Positions 1 to 4,932 of a stretch of DNA of 6,014 bases are shown piece after piece. The translations under genes and the position numbers were made by a program. The notes under the pieces are model-generated. The model made no database searches. It saw nothing but the letters and a program-made list of their open reading frames with translations, and had not been told where the DNA came from. Source of the DNA: Clostridia bacterium (GTDB taxonomy: Bacteria > UBA6262 > WVXT01 > JAUXBS01); contig JAUXDE010000102.1 of assembly GCA_030618495.1 (NCBI GenBank), positions 1 through 6,014 of the forward strand, in the 5' to 3' direction. Positions within the stretch are counted from its first letter, which is position 1. The number at the start of each line of letters is the position of its first letter.

Positions 1-1
1 A

Positions 2-85
2 GAATTCAAAGATGAAATGGCAGAATTCAAAGATGAAATGGCAGAATTCAAAGATGAGATGAAGGAATTTAAAGATAAAATGGAA
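2..85 (+). repeat. Four tandem 21-bp units inside the coding region
   Basis: Units begin at 2, 23, 44 and 65. The first two are identical over 21 bases, and the third and fourth diverge progressively (GAT-GAG-ATG, then GAA-TTT-AAA). Each unit codes for one heptad (E-F-K-D-E-M plus A, K or E), and the array keeps frame. The array starts at the window edge, so more copies may lie upstream. The identity of the leftmost units suggests recent duplication by slippage. Confidence 0.9.
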
Positions 86-238
86 ATTGATATTAGGAGT
101 ATTCTTAACGATGAACAGACAATAAAATTCGATAAGATCATTAAAAACCACGAAAAATTCCACGGAAGAAAACAAAGTAAGCGCAGCGGCTTGCGAAGAC
201 AGGGTATGCGTCGGGGCGTAAAAGATGACAATCAATAA
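2..238 (+). CDS. C-terminal fragment of a probable CpxP/Spy-like periplasmic helical protein (5' end outside window)
   Basis: The frame is open from base 2 with no start signal, so the gene begins upstream of the window; the ATGs at 17 and later lie inside a repeat and have no ribosome binding site. The visible part starts with four 7-residue units of the form E-F-K-D-E-M-A, predicted to be a charged amphipathic helix. Next comes I-R-S-I-L-N-D-E-Q-T-I-K-F-D-K-I-I, which resembles the L-T-x-E-Q-x-x-x-F-D stretch of CpxP/Spy and periplasmic heavy-metal sensor proteins. The tail is basic, rich in Arg, Lys and Gly. Members of those families are small exported helical proteins that chaperone or sense metal or envelope stress. 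That role is inferred from one short motif, because the signal peptide and first helices are not in view. It converges with the secreted coiled-coil gene 26 bases downstream, and I see no terminator between them. It could also be an unrelated coiled-coil protein. Confidence 0.6.
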   Translation, partial: EFKDEMAEFKDEMAEFKDEMKEFKDKMEIDIRSILNDEQTIKFDKIIKNHEKFHGRKQSKRSGLRRQGMRRGVKDDNQ

Positions 239-264
239 CCTATTGTGGTGAGTCTAAAATAAAA

Positions 265-1152
265 CTACCTTCTCCCCTTACCTTTCCAGCGGCATGTGCC
301 CTGGAGCGAACAAATTTCGTTATCAATATTTTCAAGTTCTCTTTCTAATTTTGCCTGCTGGCTCACCAGCTTCTGCTGCGCTTTCGCATCCTTTGCATTC
401 ATCATTTTCTTGCGTTGTCCCTCAATTTTTTTCTCAAGGACGCTTCTCTCCTTCATTTTCTTCGCTACCTCTTTTTTTATCCTGACTGCCTCAGATTTCT
501 GCCTTTTGAGTTCCGCAGCCGCCTCAGATTTCTGCCTTTTGAGTTCTGCAACTGCCTCGGCTTTCTGCCTTTTGAGTTTTTCCTGCTTTCGCTTTGCCTC
601 TTTCTGCTTCTGCTTTGCCTCTTCCTTTTTCTTTTCTTTTTCCATCTCGGCTCTTTGTTTCTTCTCGGCAGCCGCTCTTTCCTTCTTCATCTGGTCCTTC
701 TGTTTTTTTATCGCATTTTTTCTCTCATCTGCAATTTTCTTTTTTTCTTTTTTTATCTTGTCATTCTGCTTCTTTATCTCAGCTTGCCTGGCTTTTTCCG
801 CTTTTACTACTGCATTATACTCGCCCGTTACCTTGTCCAACTTCCCCTGCTCAACTGCTATCTTACCTTCAATAACAGCCTTCTTGGCATTAATCTTATC
901 AATTTCCTTCTGGTACTTCGCCAACTCTCCTTCGGAACTCAACCCGGAACTTGTCATGTCTTCCATAAGCCCTTGCAGGGATCTTATTTTCTTGTTGTGT
1001 GCTGCTATCTCCTTTTTAAACGTCCTGATGGTGTTCTTGCGTGATTTCATCTTTCCTGAAAGAGCCGCCTTGTCGCCTGCCGCAAAAACTATCCCCGAAC
1101 AAAAAACAATCAGGATAAGAACTACCATGTAATTTATAACTTTTTTCATCAT
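265..1152 (-). CDS. Secreted Lys/Glu/Ala-rich coiled-coil protein
   Basis: A 295-residue protein with a clear signal peptide: M-M-K-K, a hydrophobic core at about residues 8-23, and likely cleavage after V-F-A (24) or the next Ala. Residue 18 is Cys, but the residue before it is Phe, so this is not a normal lipobox. Residues 40-280 are almost continuous charged helix with very few Pro or Gly, including three 11-residue repeats at 193-225 (L-K-R-Q-K-S/A-E-A). The C-terminus carries C281-x5-C287 followed by a basic tail, so a disulfide is possible after export. The layout recalls periplasmic coiled-coil proteins such as the helical part of EnvC/PcsB-type factors, but no LytM or other enzyme domain follows, so I do not assign a function. 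GGAG at 1157-1160 lies 4 bases from the first ATG and 7 from the second (1147-1149); the second Met may be the true start. The gene is monocistronic, with its promoter at 1206-1238. Confidence 0.85.
   Translation of the reverse strand: MMKKVINYMVVLILIVFCSGIVFAAGDKAALSGKMKSRKNTIRTFKKEIAAHNKKIRSLQGLMEDMTSSGLSSEGELAKYQKEIDKINAKKAVIEGKIAVEQGKLDKVTGEYNAVVKAEKARQAEIKKQNDKIKKEKKKIADERKNAIKKQKDQMKKERAAAEKKQRAEMEKEKKKEEAKQKQKEAKRKQEKLKRQKAEAVAELKRQKSEAAAELKRQKSEAVRIKKEVAKKMKERSVLEKKIEGQRKKMMNAKDAKAQQKLVSQQAKLERELENIDNEICSLQGTCRWKGKGRR
488..586 (-). repeat. Three tandem 33-bp units in the coiled-coil gene
   Basis: On the plus strand the units are 488-520, 521-553 and 554-586, each starting GCCTC and containing TTTCTGCCTTTTGAGTT. 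They code for three 11-residue (hendecad) helical repeats, residues about 193-225. The first two differ at only a few bases; the third is more diverged. The frame is kept, which suggests growth of the rod by slippage duplication. Confidence 0.88.
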
Positions 1153-1174
1153 GTTTCTCCTTTTTTCTCCTTTA

Positions 1175-1186
1175 ATGAATATTCAT
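1175..1186. promoter_or_regulatory. 12-bp perfect palindrome in the leader of the coiled-coil gene
   Basis: ATGAATATTCAT reads the same on both strands. It lies about 20 bases downstream of the predicted -10 box of the minus-strand gene and ahead of its ribosome binding site, so it could be an operator. In AT-rich DNA a palindrome of this length can occur by chance, and no second copy is present. Confidence 0.3.
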
Positions 1187-1205
1187 AATCATAAATCGAC
1201 TATGT

Positions 1206-1238
1206 ACTATATTTACCATAAAAATCGGGATTTGTCAA
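1206..1238 (-). promoter_or_regulatory. Predicted sigma70 promoter for the coiled-coil gene
   Basis: On the minus strand a perfect TTGACA (1238 down to 1233) is followed after 17 bases by TAAATA (1215-1210), which overlaps a better -10 match, TATAGT (1211-1206), at a 21-base spacing. The -35 box is ideal; the choice of -10 is uncertain. The leader would be about 50 bases. Confidence 0.5.
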
Positions 1239-1244
1239 TATTTT

Positions 1245-1294
1245 TTGTTAGAATATTGTAAGAAAATTGTAAGAAATTCAAAATTGTATTGTAA
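1245..1294. promoter_or_regulatory. 11-bp-phased TTGT(A/T)A boxes, possible response-regulator operator
   Basis: TTGTTAGAATA begins at 1245, TTGTAAGAAAA at 1256, TTGTAAGAAAT at 1267 and TTGTAAAATAC at 1289. The starts are exactly 11, 11 and 22 bases apart, with the 1278 position degenerate. OmpR/PhoB-type response regulators are known to bind direct half-sites at 11-bp steps on one face of the helix. The last box is also the -35 element of the glycosyltransferase promoter, the position expected for an activator array. Assignment to a regulator family is inference. Confidence 0.4.
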
Positions 1295-1316
1295 AATACA
1301 CTTAAAACCGTATAAT
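1289..1316 (+). promoter_or_regulatory. Predicted sigma70 promoter for the glycosyltransferase-like gene
   Basis: TTGTAA (1289-1294), a 16-base spacer and a perfect TATAAT (1311-1316). Transcription would start near 1323, a few bases before the leader hairpin at 1329. The weak -35 box (4 of 6) together with upstream phased boxes fits a promoter that needs an activator. Confidence 0.6.
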
Positions 1317-1328
1317 AATTATAGTGTA

Positions 1329-1374
1329 GTGTGGTACTTTCAGCCTATGTAAAAACATGTTGGAAGCACCACAC
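1329..1374 (+). promoter_or_regulatory. Long stem-loop in the 5' leader, just before the ribosome binding site
   Basis: Bases 1329-1344 pair with 1359-1374: 15 of 16 positions pair, two of them G-U (1340/1363 and 1343/1360), with one A-C mismatch (1336/1367). After a 2-base bulge (1345-1346), ATGT (1347-1350) pairs with ACAT (1355-1358) around an AAAA loop. The outer arms are GTGTGGT and ACCACAC. The hairpin ends two bases before AGGGGG (1376-1381). No U-run follows on either strand, so it is not an intrinsic terminator. It may stabilise the mRNA, control translation or bind a protein. Confidence 0.65.
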
Positions 1375-1375
1375 C

Positions 1376-1381
1376 AGGGGG
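1376..1381 (+). promoter_or_regulatory. Ribosome binding site AGGGGG
   Basis: Four bases (CTTT) separate AGGGGG from the ATG at 1386. This close spacing supports 1386 as the start over the Met codons at residues 5 and 6. The site sits immediately after the leader hairpin, so folding could limit ribosome access. Confidence 0.65.
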
Positions 1382-1385
1382 CTTT

Positions 1386-2411
1386 ATGAAAATCGCCATG
1401 ATGTCGGCATGGAACACTGACAGCGGTACCGCAATACATGCGGAAACTGTCGGAAGAGCGTGGATAGCGTCCGGGCATGAACTAACGGTGTTCAGTCACA
1501 TAAGAAATGACTTCCACGGTACGGGTTTTACGGGAATGGACGAGGACTATGTAATAAGATGCTTTGGTACGCAGAAGACCGGTTATCTTGACTCAAAACC
1601 TATCCTTGACCGGAATTTCGATTTTTTTATAATCCAGGACATACGCATGCTGCCTGTTGAAAATCTCTACAGGCTCCTTCCAAAAATCAAATCCAGATCA
1701 AAATTGGTTAACATCCTTTATGAAAACCATTTGCCTGAAGAAAAATGGTTTTTTAAGGCTGACTGGGACACGGTGGTATACTTTGACAGGCGCCAGGAAT
1801 TCTTTAAAGAAGTATATCCCCGGGCAAAGCACATCCCCTTCCCCTGTTTCCCGCCAAGAAGCGGTAACAAGGCGGAAGCGAGAAGGAAATTAAACCTCCC
1901 TGAGGGTAAGAATATAATCTACTTTTTTTGCCAGAGGGGATACCGGCCGCCAATAACGGAACTACCCGTACAACTTCAGGAAACATCCATACTGCTGATT
2001 GTTACCCAGAACGGCCATTCAAGAGCAATAGAAAGACCCGGCAATAAACACGGGCTTGTAAGAGAGGAACCTGCGCTTTCAAGAGAAAGATTCGATGATT
2101 ACCTTTTTGCCTCCGATATTTGCGTTCTACACAAGGTGTCAACCTCCGACCTTGCCGTTGTTTCCTCAACCGCATATCAGTCCCTGGGTACGGGCTGCCC
2201 CATAATGGCTCCGGCTGAATCCGATTTCTTCAAGGAATCCGGCGATGAAATAATAAAATACCGCAGTATAACCGATTTGAACAGAAAATTAATGGAATTC
2301 ACAGAAAACAGGGAGAAACTAAAAAAACACATGGACAACGTAAAAAGGTTTGTAAGAGAACGTTCTCCTGAAGTTATTTCCGCTATGTTTTTACACTCGA
2401 GTGGTGCTTAA
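1386..2411 (+). CDS. GT-B fold glycosyltransferase-like protein (GT4-like)
   Basis: A 341-residue soluble protein with no signal peptide or membrane segment. Residues 1-36 have the opening of a GT-B N-terminal Rossmann domain: M-K-I-A-M-M-S-A-W, then D-S-G-T-A-I-H-A (12-19) and G-H-E-L-T-V-F-S (30-37). The link to the second domain is near residues 146-172 (K-H-I-P-F-P-C-F-P, then E-A-R-R-K-L-N-L-P), followed by a beta strand N-I-I-Y-F-F. The donor-side end has F-A-S-D-I (241-245) and S-S-T-A-Y-Q-S-L-G-T-G-C-P-I (260-273). GT4 enzymes transfer sugars from nucleotide-sugar donors to glycans or lipids. The usual E-x7-E donor motif is not obvious: Ser/Tyr residues stand where the first Glu is expected, with E278 as a possible second. 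Activity and substrate therefore remain open. The gene stands alone under its own promoter and overlaps the lemA stop by 4 bases. Confidence 0.72.
   Translation: MKIAMMSAWNTDSGTAIHAETVGRAWIASGHELTVFSHIRNDFHGTGFTGMDEDYVIRCFGTQKTGYLDSKPILDRNFDFFIIQDIRMLPVENLYRLLPKIKSRSKLVNILYENHLPEEKWFFKADWDTVVYFDRRQEFFKEVYPRAKHIPFPCFPPRSGNKAEARRKLNLPEGKNIIYFFCQRGYRPPITELPVQLQETSILLIVTQNGHSRAIERPGNKHGLVREEPALSRERFDDYLFASDICVLHKVSTSDLAVVSSTAYQSLGTGCPIMAPAESDFFKESGDEIIKYRSITDLNRKLMEFTENREKLKKHMDNVKRFVRERSPEVISAMFLHSSGA
2408..2411. other. Shared TTAA: overlapping convergent stop codons
   Basis: TAA at 2409-2411 ends the plus-strand glycosyltransferase-like gene, and TTA at 2408-2410 is the TAA stop of lemA on the minus strand. 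The palindromic TTAA serves both, leaving no intergenic space and no room for an intrinsic terminator. Each transcript must run antisense into the neighbouring gene. Confidence 0.9.
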
Positions 2412-2974
2412 AACTCAACCTTCGGCGTTTCCTTTGCCTTTTCCTCAACTTCAAAATACGGCTGGGGTTCTGTCAAACCCCTCTTTTTTGCGAAGAAACT
2501 TCCTATCACCTCGCGTATATAGGTATTAAAAGCCTTCACTGCCCTGTTGTACCTTACCCTTGCCACCGCAATCCTGTTCTCGGTACCGGCAAGTTCGTCC
2601 ATGAGTTTGCTAAAACTCCTGTCAGCCTTCAGGTTAGGGTAATTCTCGACAACCATTAACAACCTGGAAATTGCCCCCTCAAGCCCCTTTGCCGCATTGA
2701 TTTTATCAGGGACAGACTTTGCCCCGGCAAGCTTCGCCCTTGCATCGGCAATATGCTTGAAGAGCGATTTTTCATGTTTGGCATATCCCTTTACAGTATT
2801 GACCAGGTTAGGGATGAGGTCACTGCGTCTTTTTAACTGCGTATCAATCTGCGCCCATGACTCGGAAACGTTTTCATCCATCCTGACTATCCTGTTTAAC
2901 CCGCCCATGTACCAGCCAATCCCCATTATCAGCACTAATACGACTACCCCGATAACAATCCATCCTTTTTTCAT
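2408..2974 (-). CDS. lemA: LemA family membrane-anchored protein
   Basis: At 188 residues it has the usual LemA length. It starts with M-K-K-G and one membrane helix (about residues 5-24), a signal anchor with the rest probably outside the inner membrane. The family pattern is clear along its length: L-N-R-I-V (26-30) and R-R-S-D-L-I-P-N-L-V (49-58), then E-N-Y-P-N-L-K-A (110-117), E-L-A-G-T-E-N-R-I (127-135) and R-Y-N-R-A-V-K-A-F-N (141-150). The soluble part is a helical bundle. The biochemical role of LemA is not settled, but the family often sits beside TPM-domain proteins, as here. AAGGAG with GGAG at 2984-2987 lies 9 bases before the ATG. It is the last gene of the nucleotidyltransferase-TPM-LemA operon, 84 bases after the TPM stop. 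That gap is purine-rich and stop-free in the same frame. Confidence 0.95.
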   Translation of the reverse strand: MKKGWIVIGVVVLVLIMGIGWYMGGLNRIVRMDENVSESWAQIDTQLKRRSDLIPNLVNTVKGYAKHEKSLFKHIADARAKLAGAKSVPDKINAAKGLEGAISRLLMVVENYPNLKADRSFSKLMDELAGTENRIAVARVRYNRAVKAFNTYIREVIGSFFAKKRGLTEPQPYFEVEEKAKETPKVEF

Positions 2975-3058
2975 TTTAATATTCTCCTTTTGTTTTTTAT
3001 TCTTCCCTTGCCTTTTACCTGTTCTTTCCCTCGCTTTTTCCTTGTCTTTTCCCCCTGC
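2975..3058 (-). other. Purine-rich TPM-lemA spacer, in frame with both genes
   Basis: Read on the minus strand, this is 84 bases, or 28 codons, with no stop. It would encode a Lys/Arg/Glu-rich linker (A-G-G-K-D-K-E-K, ending E-N-I-K) leading straight into the lemA ATG. Only the TAG at 3059-3061 separates the two proteins. Low T content on this strand explains much of the openness, since every stop codon begins with T. It also holds the lemA ribosome binding site. Confidence 0.75.
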
Positions 3059-3823
3059 CTACCAACTGCCGGAAGCTCCGCCGCCGCCGCTCATCCCTCC
3101 GCCGAAACCACCGAAGCCGCCGCCACCTCCGCCGAAACCACCGCCGCCGCCGCTCCAGAAACCTCCACCCAGAAGCATAGGGAAAAATATCATCCTTCCT
3201 CCAAAAACCAGGAACAAAAATAATAAGTACAATAGTTTTCCGAGTACTGTATTCTTAGCTGTTTTCTTCCCGCTCATTCTATAATACTCTTCGGGAATTC
3301 CGTTTAAAAATGATAGCTCAACGCCTGAATCCTTTGCAATCAAACCGGCGGAAACTGCCGCGGCATTGAATAATCCCAGTCCGAATCTCCCCTCCCTGAA
3401 CGCGGGGAGCATCTTCTGCCTGATTATATCACCCGCGAGGCCGTCCGGTATAATACCTTCAAGGCCGTAACCGACCTCAATCTTGGCTTTCCTTTCCTTC
3501 ATTGCAAGAAGCAGTAAAAGCCCGTTATCCTTACCTTTTTTTCCTATACCCCACTCTTCGAAGAGGTCAGCCGCGTAACCTTCCAAATCCATGCCGTTAA
3601 GGTCATTAACGGTAACAACGGCTATCTCGACCGATGTTTTCCGCTCCAGTTCCATTGCCAGTTTCTCTATGTTCTGCTTATGGTTGGACGGGATCACTCC
3701 GGCGAAATCACCGACGTATCCACGGGGCCTCGGAAACTTCGCGCGTTTTGCGCAAACATAACCTGAAACCGCCACCACAAGAACAACCGCCATTAGCGGT
3801 CTTATTATCCTGTTGAGCTTCAT
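3059..3823 (-). CDS. TPM-domain membrane protein (YgcG family) with Gly-rich tail
   Basis: A 254-residue protein. Residues 1-25 form a signal peptide or anchor (basic start, hydrophobic core, V-C-A near 23-25). The TPM domain spans about 36-163, with the family marks Y-V-G-D-F-A-G-V-I (36-44), V-E-I-A-V-V (65-70), K-D-N-G-L-L-L-L-L (98-106) and K-I-E-V-G-Y-G-L-E-G-I-I-P-D (114-127). A membrane helix follows at about 192-218, then a Gly/Phe/Ser tail ending G-A-S-G-S-W, a usual ending in this family, so the protein looks complete. TPM domains have been tied to photosystem II repair in plants and to membrane-associated roles in bacteria; the bacterial function is poorly known. The start overlaps the upstream stop as ATGA, with AGGA about 7 bases before it, so translation is probably coupled. 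LemA follows, the family's usual neighbour. Confidence 0.93.
   Translation of the reverse strand: MKLNRIIRPLMAVVLVVAVSGYVCAKRAKFPRPRGYVGDFAGVIPSNHKQNIEKLAMELERKTSVEIAVVTVNDLNGMDLEGYAADLFEEWGIGKKGKDNGLLLLLAMKERKAKIEVGYGLEGIIPDGLAGDIIRQKMLPAFREGRFGLGLFNAAAVSAGLIAKDSGVELSFLNGIPEEYYRMSGKKTAKNTVLGKLLYLLFLFLVFGGRMIFFPMLLGGGFWSGGGGGFGGGGGGFGGFGGGMSGGGGASGSW
3080..3165 (-). repeat. GGN-rich low-complexity tract coding for the poly-Gly tail
   Basis: On the plus strand this reads as runs of CCGCCG, CCACCT and CCGAAACCACC. It codes for Gly runs broken by Phe, Ser and Met (about residues 219-250). Such tracts slip in replication and assembly, so length may vary between strains. Confidence 0.8.
3820..3823 (-). 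other. ATGA stop/start overlap
   Basis: On the minus strand ATGA holds the TPM start (ATG, 3823-3821) and the nucleotidyltransferase stop (TGA, 3822-3820). This layout is typical of translational coupling and ties the two products together in one transcript. Confidence 0.92.
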
Positions 3824-4563
3824 ACTTTCATCCTATCAACTTCAATGCCCAGTTTTTCTATTTCCTCAAGGTAATCGCCAAACATCGCCTCAATACTTTC
3901 ATCAACCTTTATTCCCTTCTTCATCTTAAGTATGTTCTGCAGTAATTCCCTGTTAAGCGAAAACGCCTCACTTACAGCATTAACGATTTCCAGCTTTCTC
4001 ACGGAAACCTCCATGCCCTTCAAGCGCAGTATGTTGCGAAAAACAGGTATCAACGACCCCAGTGAATTAATCATTAATTCTTTTATTCGTTTTTCCTTCA
4101 TGCCTATTTCAAGGTATACCTGGTACAGCCTTATTAGCCCGCCTTTAATCTGCTGTTCGCACTGAAGGCGTATATTCTTAGGACTGATTGACAGGTCCTT
4201 CAAAACATCCTTCCCGTAAACCAGCCTGTAGTTCTCCTTCATTTCAAGAAACTCCACCGGGAACGTATCCGTTGATGTCCGTATATGTTCCATGGTAATA
4301 AGGAGAGGGGCAACGATACCCTTCTTCCTGCCCGACTCAACGAGTTTCAGGCTCTTCTTCAGGTCGGGAGGGTCTATCCTTTCCATAACCGCAAGAACGT
4401 TTATGTTCGATTTGCCGGCAACGAAATCGTCCCCCGCAGCGCTCCCGTACAAGGAGATTGATTTGAGGTTTTCCTCATGTATCTCAATCATCCGGTCACA
4501 ATAGGGCTCGATTATTTTCCTTACCTCATCGCTTAACTTATCAAGATTAATCAGATTCGCCAT
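3820..4563 (-). CDS. MNT-like nucleotidyltransferase-fold protein with altered catalytic motif
   Basis: A 247-residue soluble protein. Residues 33-60 match the core of the Pol-beta-type minimal nucleotidyltransferases: L-K-S-I-S-L-Y-G-S-A-A-G, then G-K-S-N-I-N-V-L-A-V-M. The G-S pair is at 40-41. The metal-binding D-x-D expected after K-S is N53-I54-N55 (codons AAC-ATA-AAC), so both carboxylates are gone. Active relatives attach nucleotides to proteins, RNA or drugs; this one may have lost catalysis. Residues 70-150 continue the fold (I-V-A-P-L-L-I-T, V-E-F-L-E-M). Residues 150-247 are helical and resemble a HEPN-like or dimerisation bundle, though I see no R-x4-6-H motif. AAGGAG lies 6 bases before the ATG. 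Its stop overlaps the TPM start (ATGA), so it heads that operon. Family call is good; function is unknown. Confidence 0.75.
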   Translation of the reverse strand: MANLINLDKLSDEVRKIIEPYCDRMIEIHEENLKSISLYGSAAGDDFVAGKSNINVLAVMERIDPPDLKKSLKLVESGRKKGIVAPLLITMEHIRTSTDTFPVEFLEMKENYRLVYGKDVLKDLSISPKNIRLQCEQQIKGGLIRLYQVYLEIGMKEKRIKELMINSLGSLIPVFRNILRLKGMEVSVRKLEIVNAVSEAFSLNRELLQNILKMKKGIKVDESIEAMFGDYLEEIEKLGIEVDRMKV

Positions 4564-4589
4564 TCTTTTCTCCTTAGTATTTTTTTCTT

Positions 4590-4601
4590 TAAGAGCTCTT
4601 A
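4590..4601. promoter_or_regulatory. 12-bp palindrome at the predicted start site of the operon
   Basis: TAAGAGCTCTTA is a perfect palindrome that overlaps the last base of the -10 box and covers the expected start of transcription. A dimeric repressor bound here would block initiation. No second copy is visible in the window, and no regulator is encoded next to it. Confidence 0.4.
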
Positions 4602-4628
4602 TTATAGCAATGCAGACATATAAGTCAA
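4601..4628 (-). promoter_or_regulatory. Predicted sigma70 promoter for the nucleotidyltransferase-TPM-lemA operon
   Basis: On the minus strand TTGACT (4628-4623), a 16-base spacer and a perfect TATAAT (4606-4601). It lies in the 66-base gap right after the DUF167 stop. The three genes can therefore be made without DUF167, though read-through from DUF167 is also possible because no terminator is seen in the gap. Confidence 0.68.
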
Positions 4629-4629
4629 A

Positions 4630-4866
4630 TTATTTTTTTCTGCTCTTTACTTCCGTTATTTCAAGAGTCTTGAATTTGGACTTTTCTCCCTTTACTATCT
4701 TTATATCAACTTTCTTAATTTTAAAATGTCCCGCAAGTAACTTCACCAACGCCTTGTTAGCTTTGCCCTTAACCGGCGGGGCATTAACATATACCTTTAT
4801 AATGCCTTCATCATTTTTAATAGCGTTCTTCCTGGCATTTGTAATCACTTTAACGTTAATTAACAT
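4630..4866 (-). CDS. DUF167 (YggU) family protein
   Basis: A 78-residue protein of the usual size for this single-domain family. It starts M-L-I-N-V-K-V-I-T-N-A-R-K-N (the family's beta strand and P/N-x-A-x-x-x motif), followed by I-I-K-V-Y-V-N-A-P-P-V-K-G-K-A-N-K-A-L. That block, A-P-P-V-x-G-x-A-N at 29-37, is the family signature. The end has I-V-K-G-E-K-S-K-F-K (58-67), matching the S-G-x-x-S-R-x-K motif. E. coli YggU is the named relative. Structures of the family are known but its function is not. GGGGA at 4871-4875 is 4 bases before the ATG, a weak and close site. It is divergent from the nitroreductase, sharing an 80-base control region, and lies on the same strand as the operon below. 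I see no strong promoter of its own. Confidence 0.93.
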   Translation of the reverse strand: MLINVKVITNARKNAIKNDEGIIKVYVNAPPVKGKANKALVKLLAGHFKIKKVDIKIVKGEKSKFKTLEITEVKSRKK

Positions 4867-4886
4867 CGTTTCCCCGTATTATTTTA

Positions 4887-4915
4887 TTGATGTCATCCAT
4901 CAGATATACTATAAT
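4887..4915 (+). promoter_or_regulatory. Predicted sigma70 promoter for the nitroreductase gene
   Basis: TTGATG (4887-4892), a 17-base spacer and a perfect TATAAT (4910-4915). The transcript would begin near 4922, about 25 bases before the ATG at 4947. This leaves a short leader and rules out the longer reading frame that opens at 4887, because that start is upstream of the promoter's own start site. Confidence 0.68.
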
Positions 4916-4932
4916 AAAAATGCAAGAAAATC

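Larger units (their letters stand above)
2408..4606 (-). other. Nucleotidyltransferase-TPM-lemA operon
   Basis: Three same-strand genes follow one promoter: nucleotidyltransferase-fold protein, TPM protein (ATGA overlap), and LemA (84-base gap with its own ribosome binding site). One soluble protein and two membrane-anchored ones suggest a cytoplasmic regulator paired with a membrane complex. DUF167 lies 66 bases upstream and could join by read-through. The operon call rests on spacing and the promoter. Confidence 0.75.

Noticed and set aside
296-1132. Long plus-strand open frames (up to 278 codons) opposite the coiled-coil gene
   Set aside because: They are Phe/Ser/Leu-rich mirror images of Lys/Glu/Ala codons, with no ribosome binding site and no family resemblance. 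The minus-strand protein has a signal peptide, promoter and ribosome binding site.
1329-1385. Leader hairpin as a terminator or known riboswitch
   Set aside because: No U-run follows on either strand, and the single stem lacks the multi-helix core of the riboswitch classes I know.
2697-3284. Plus-strand open frame of 195 codons across lemA and the TPM tail
   Set aside because: Its Pro-rich part is the complement of the Gly tail and the purine-rich spacer. The opposite strand encodes two well-recognised families.
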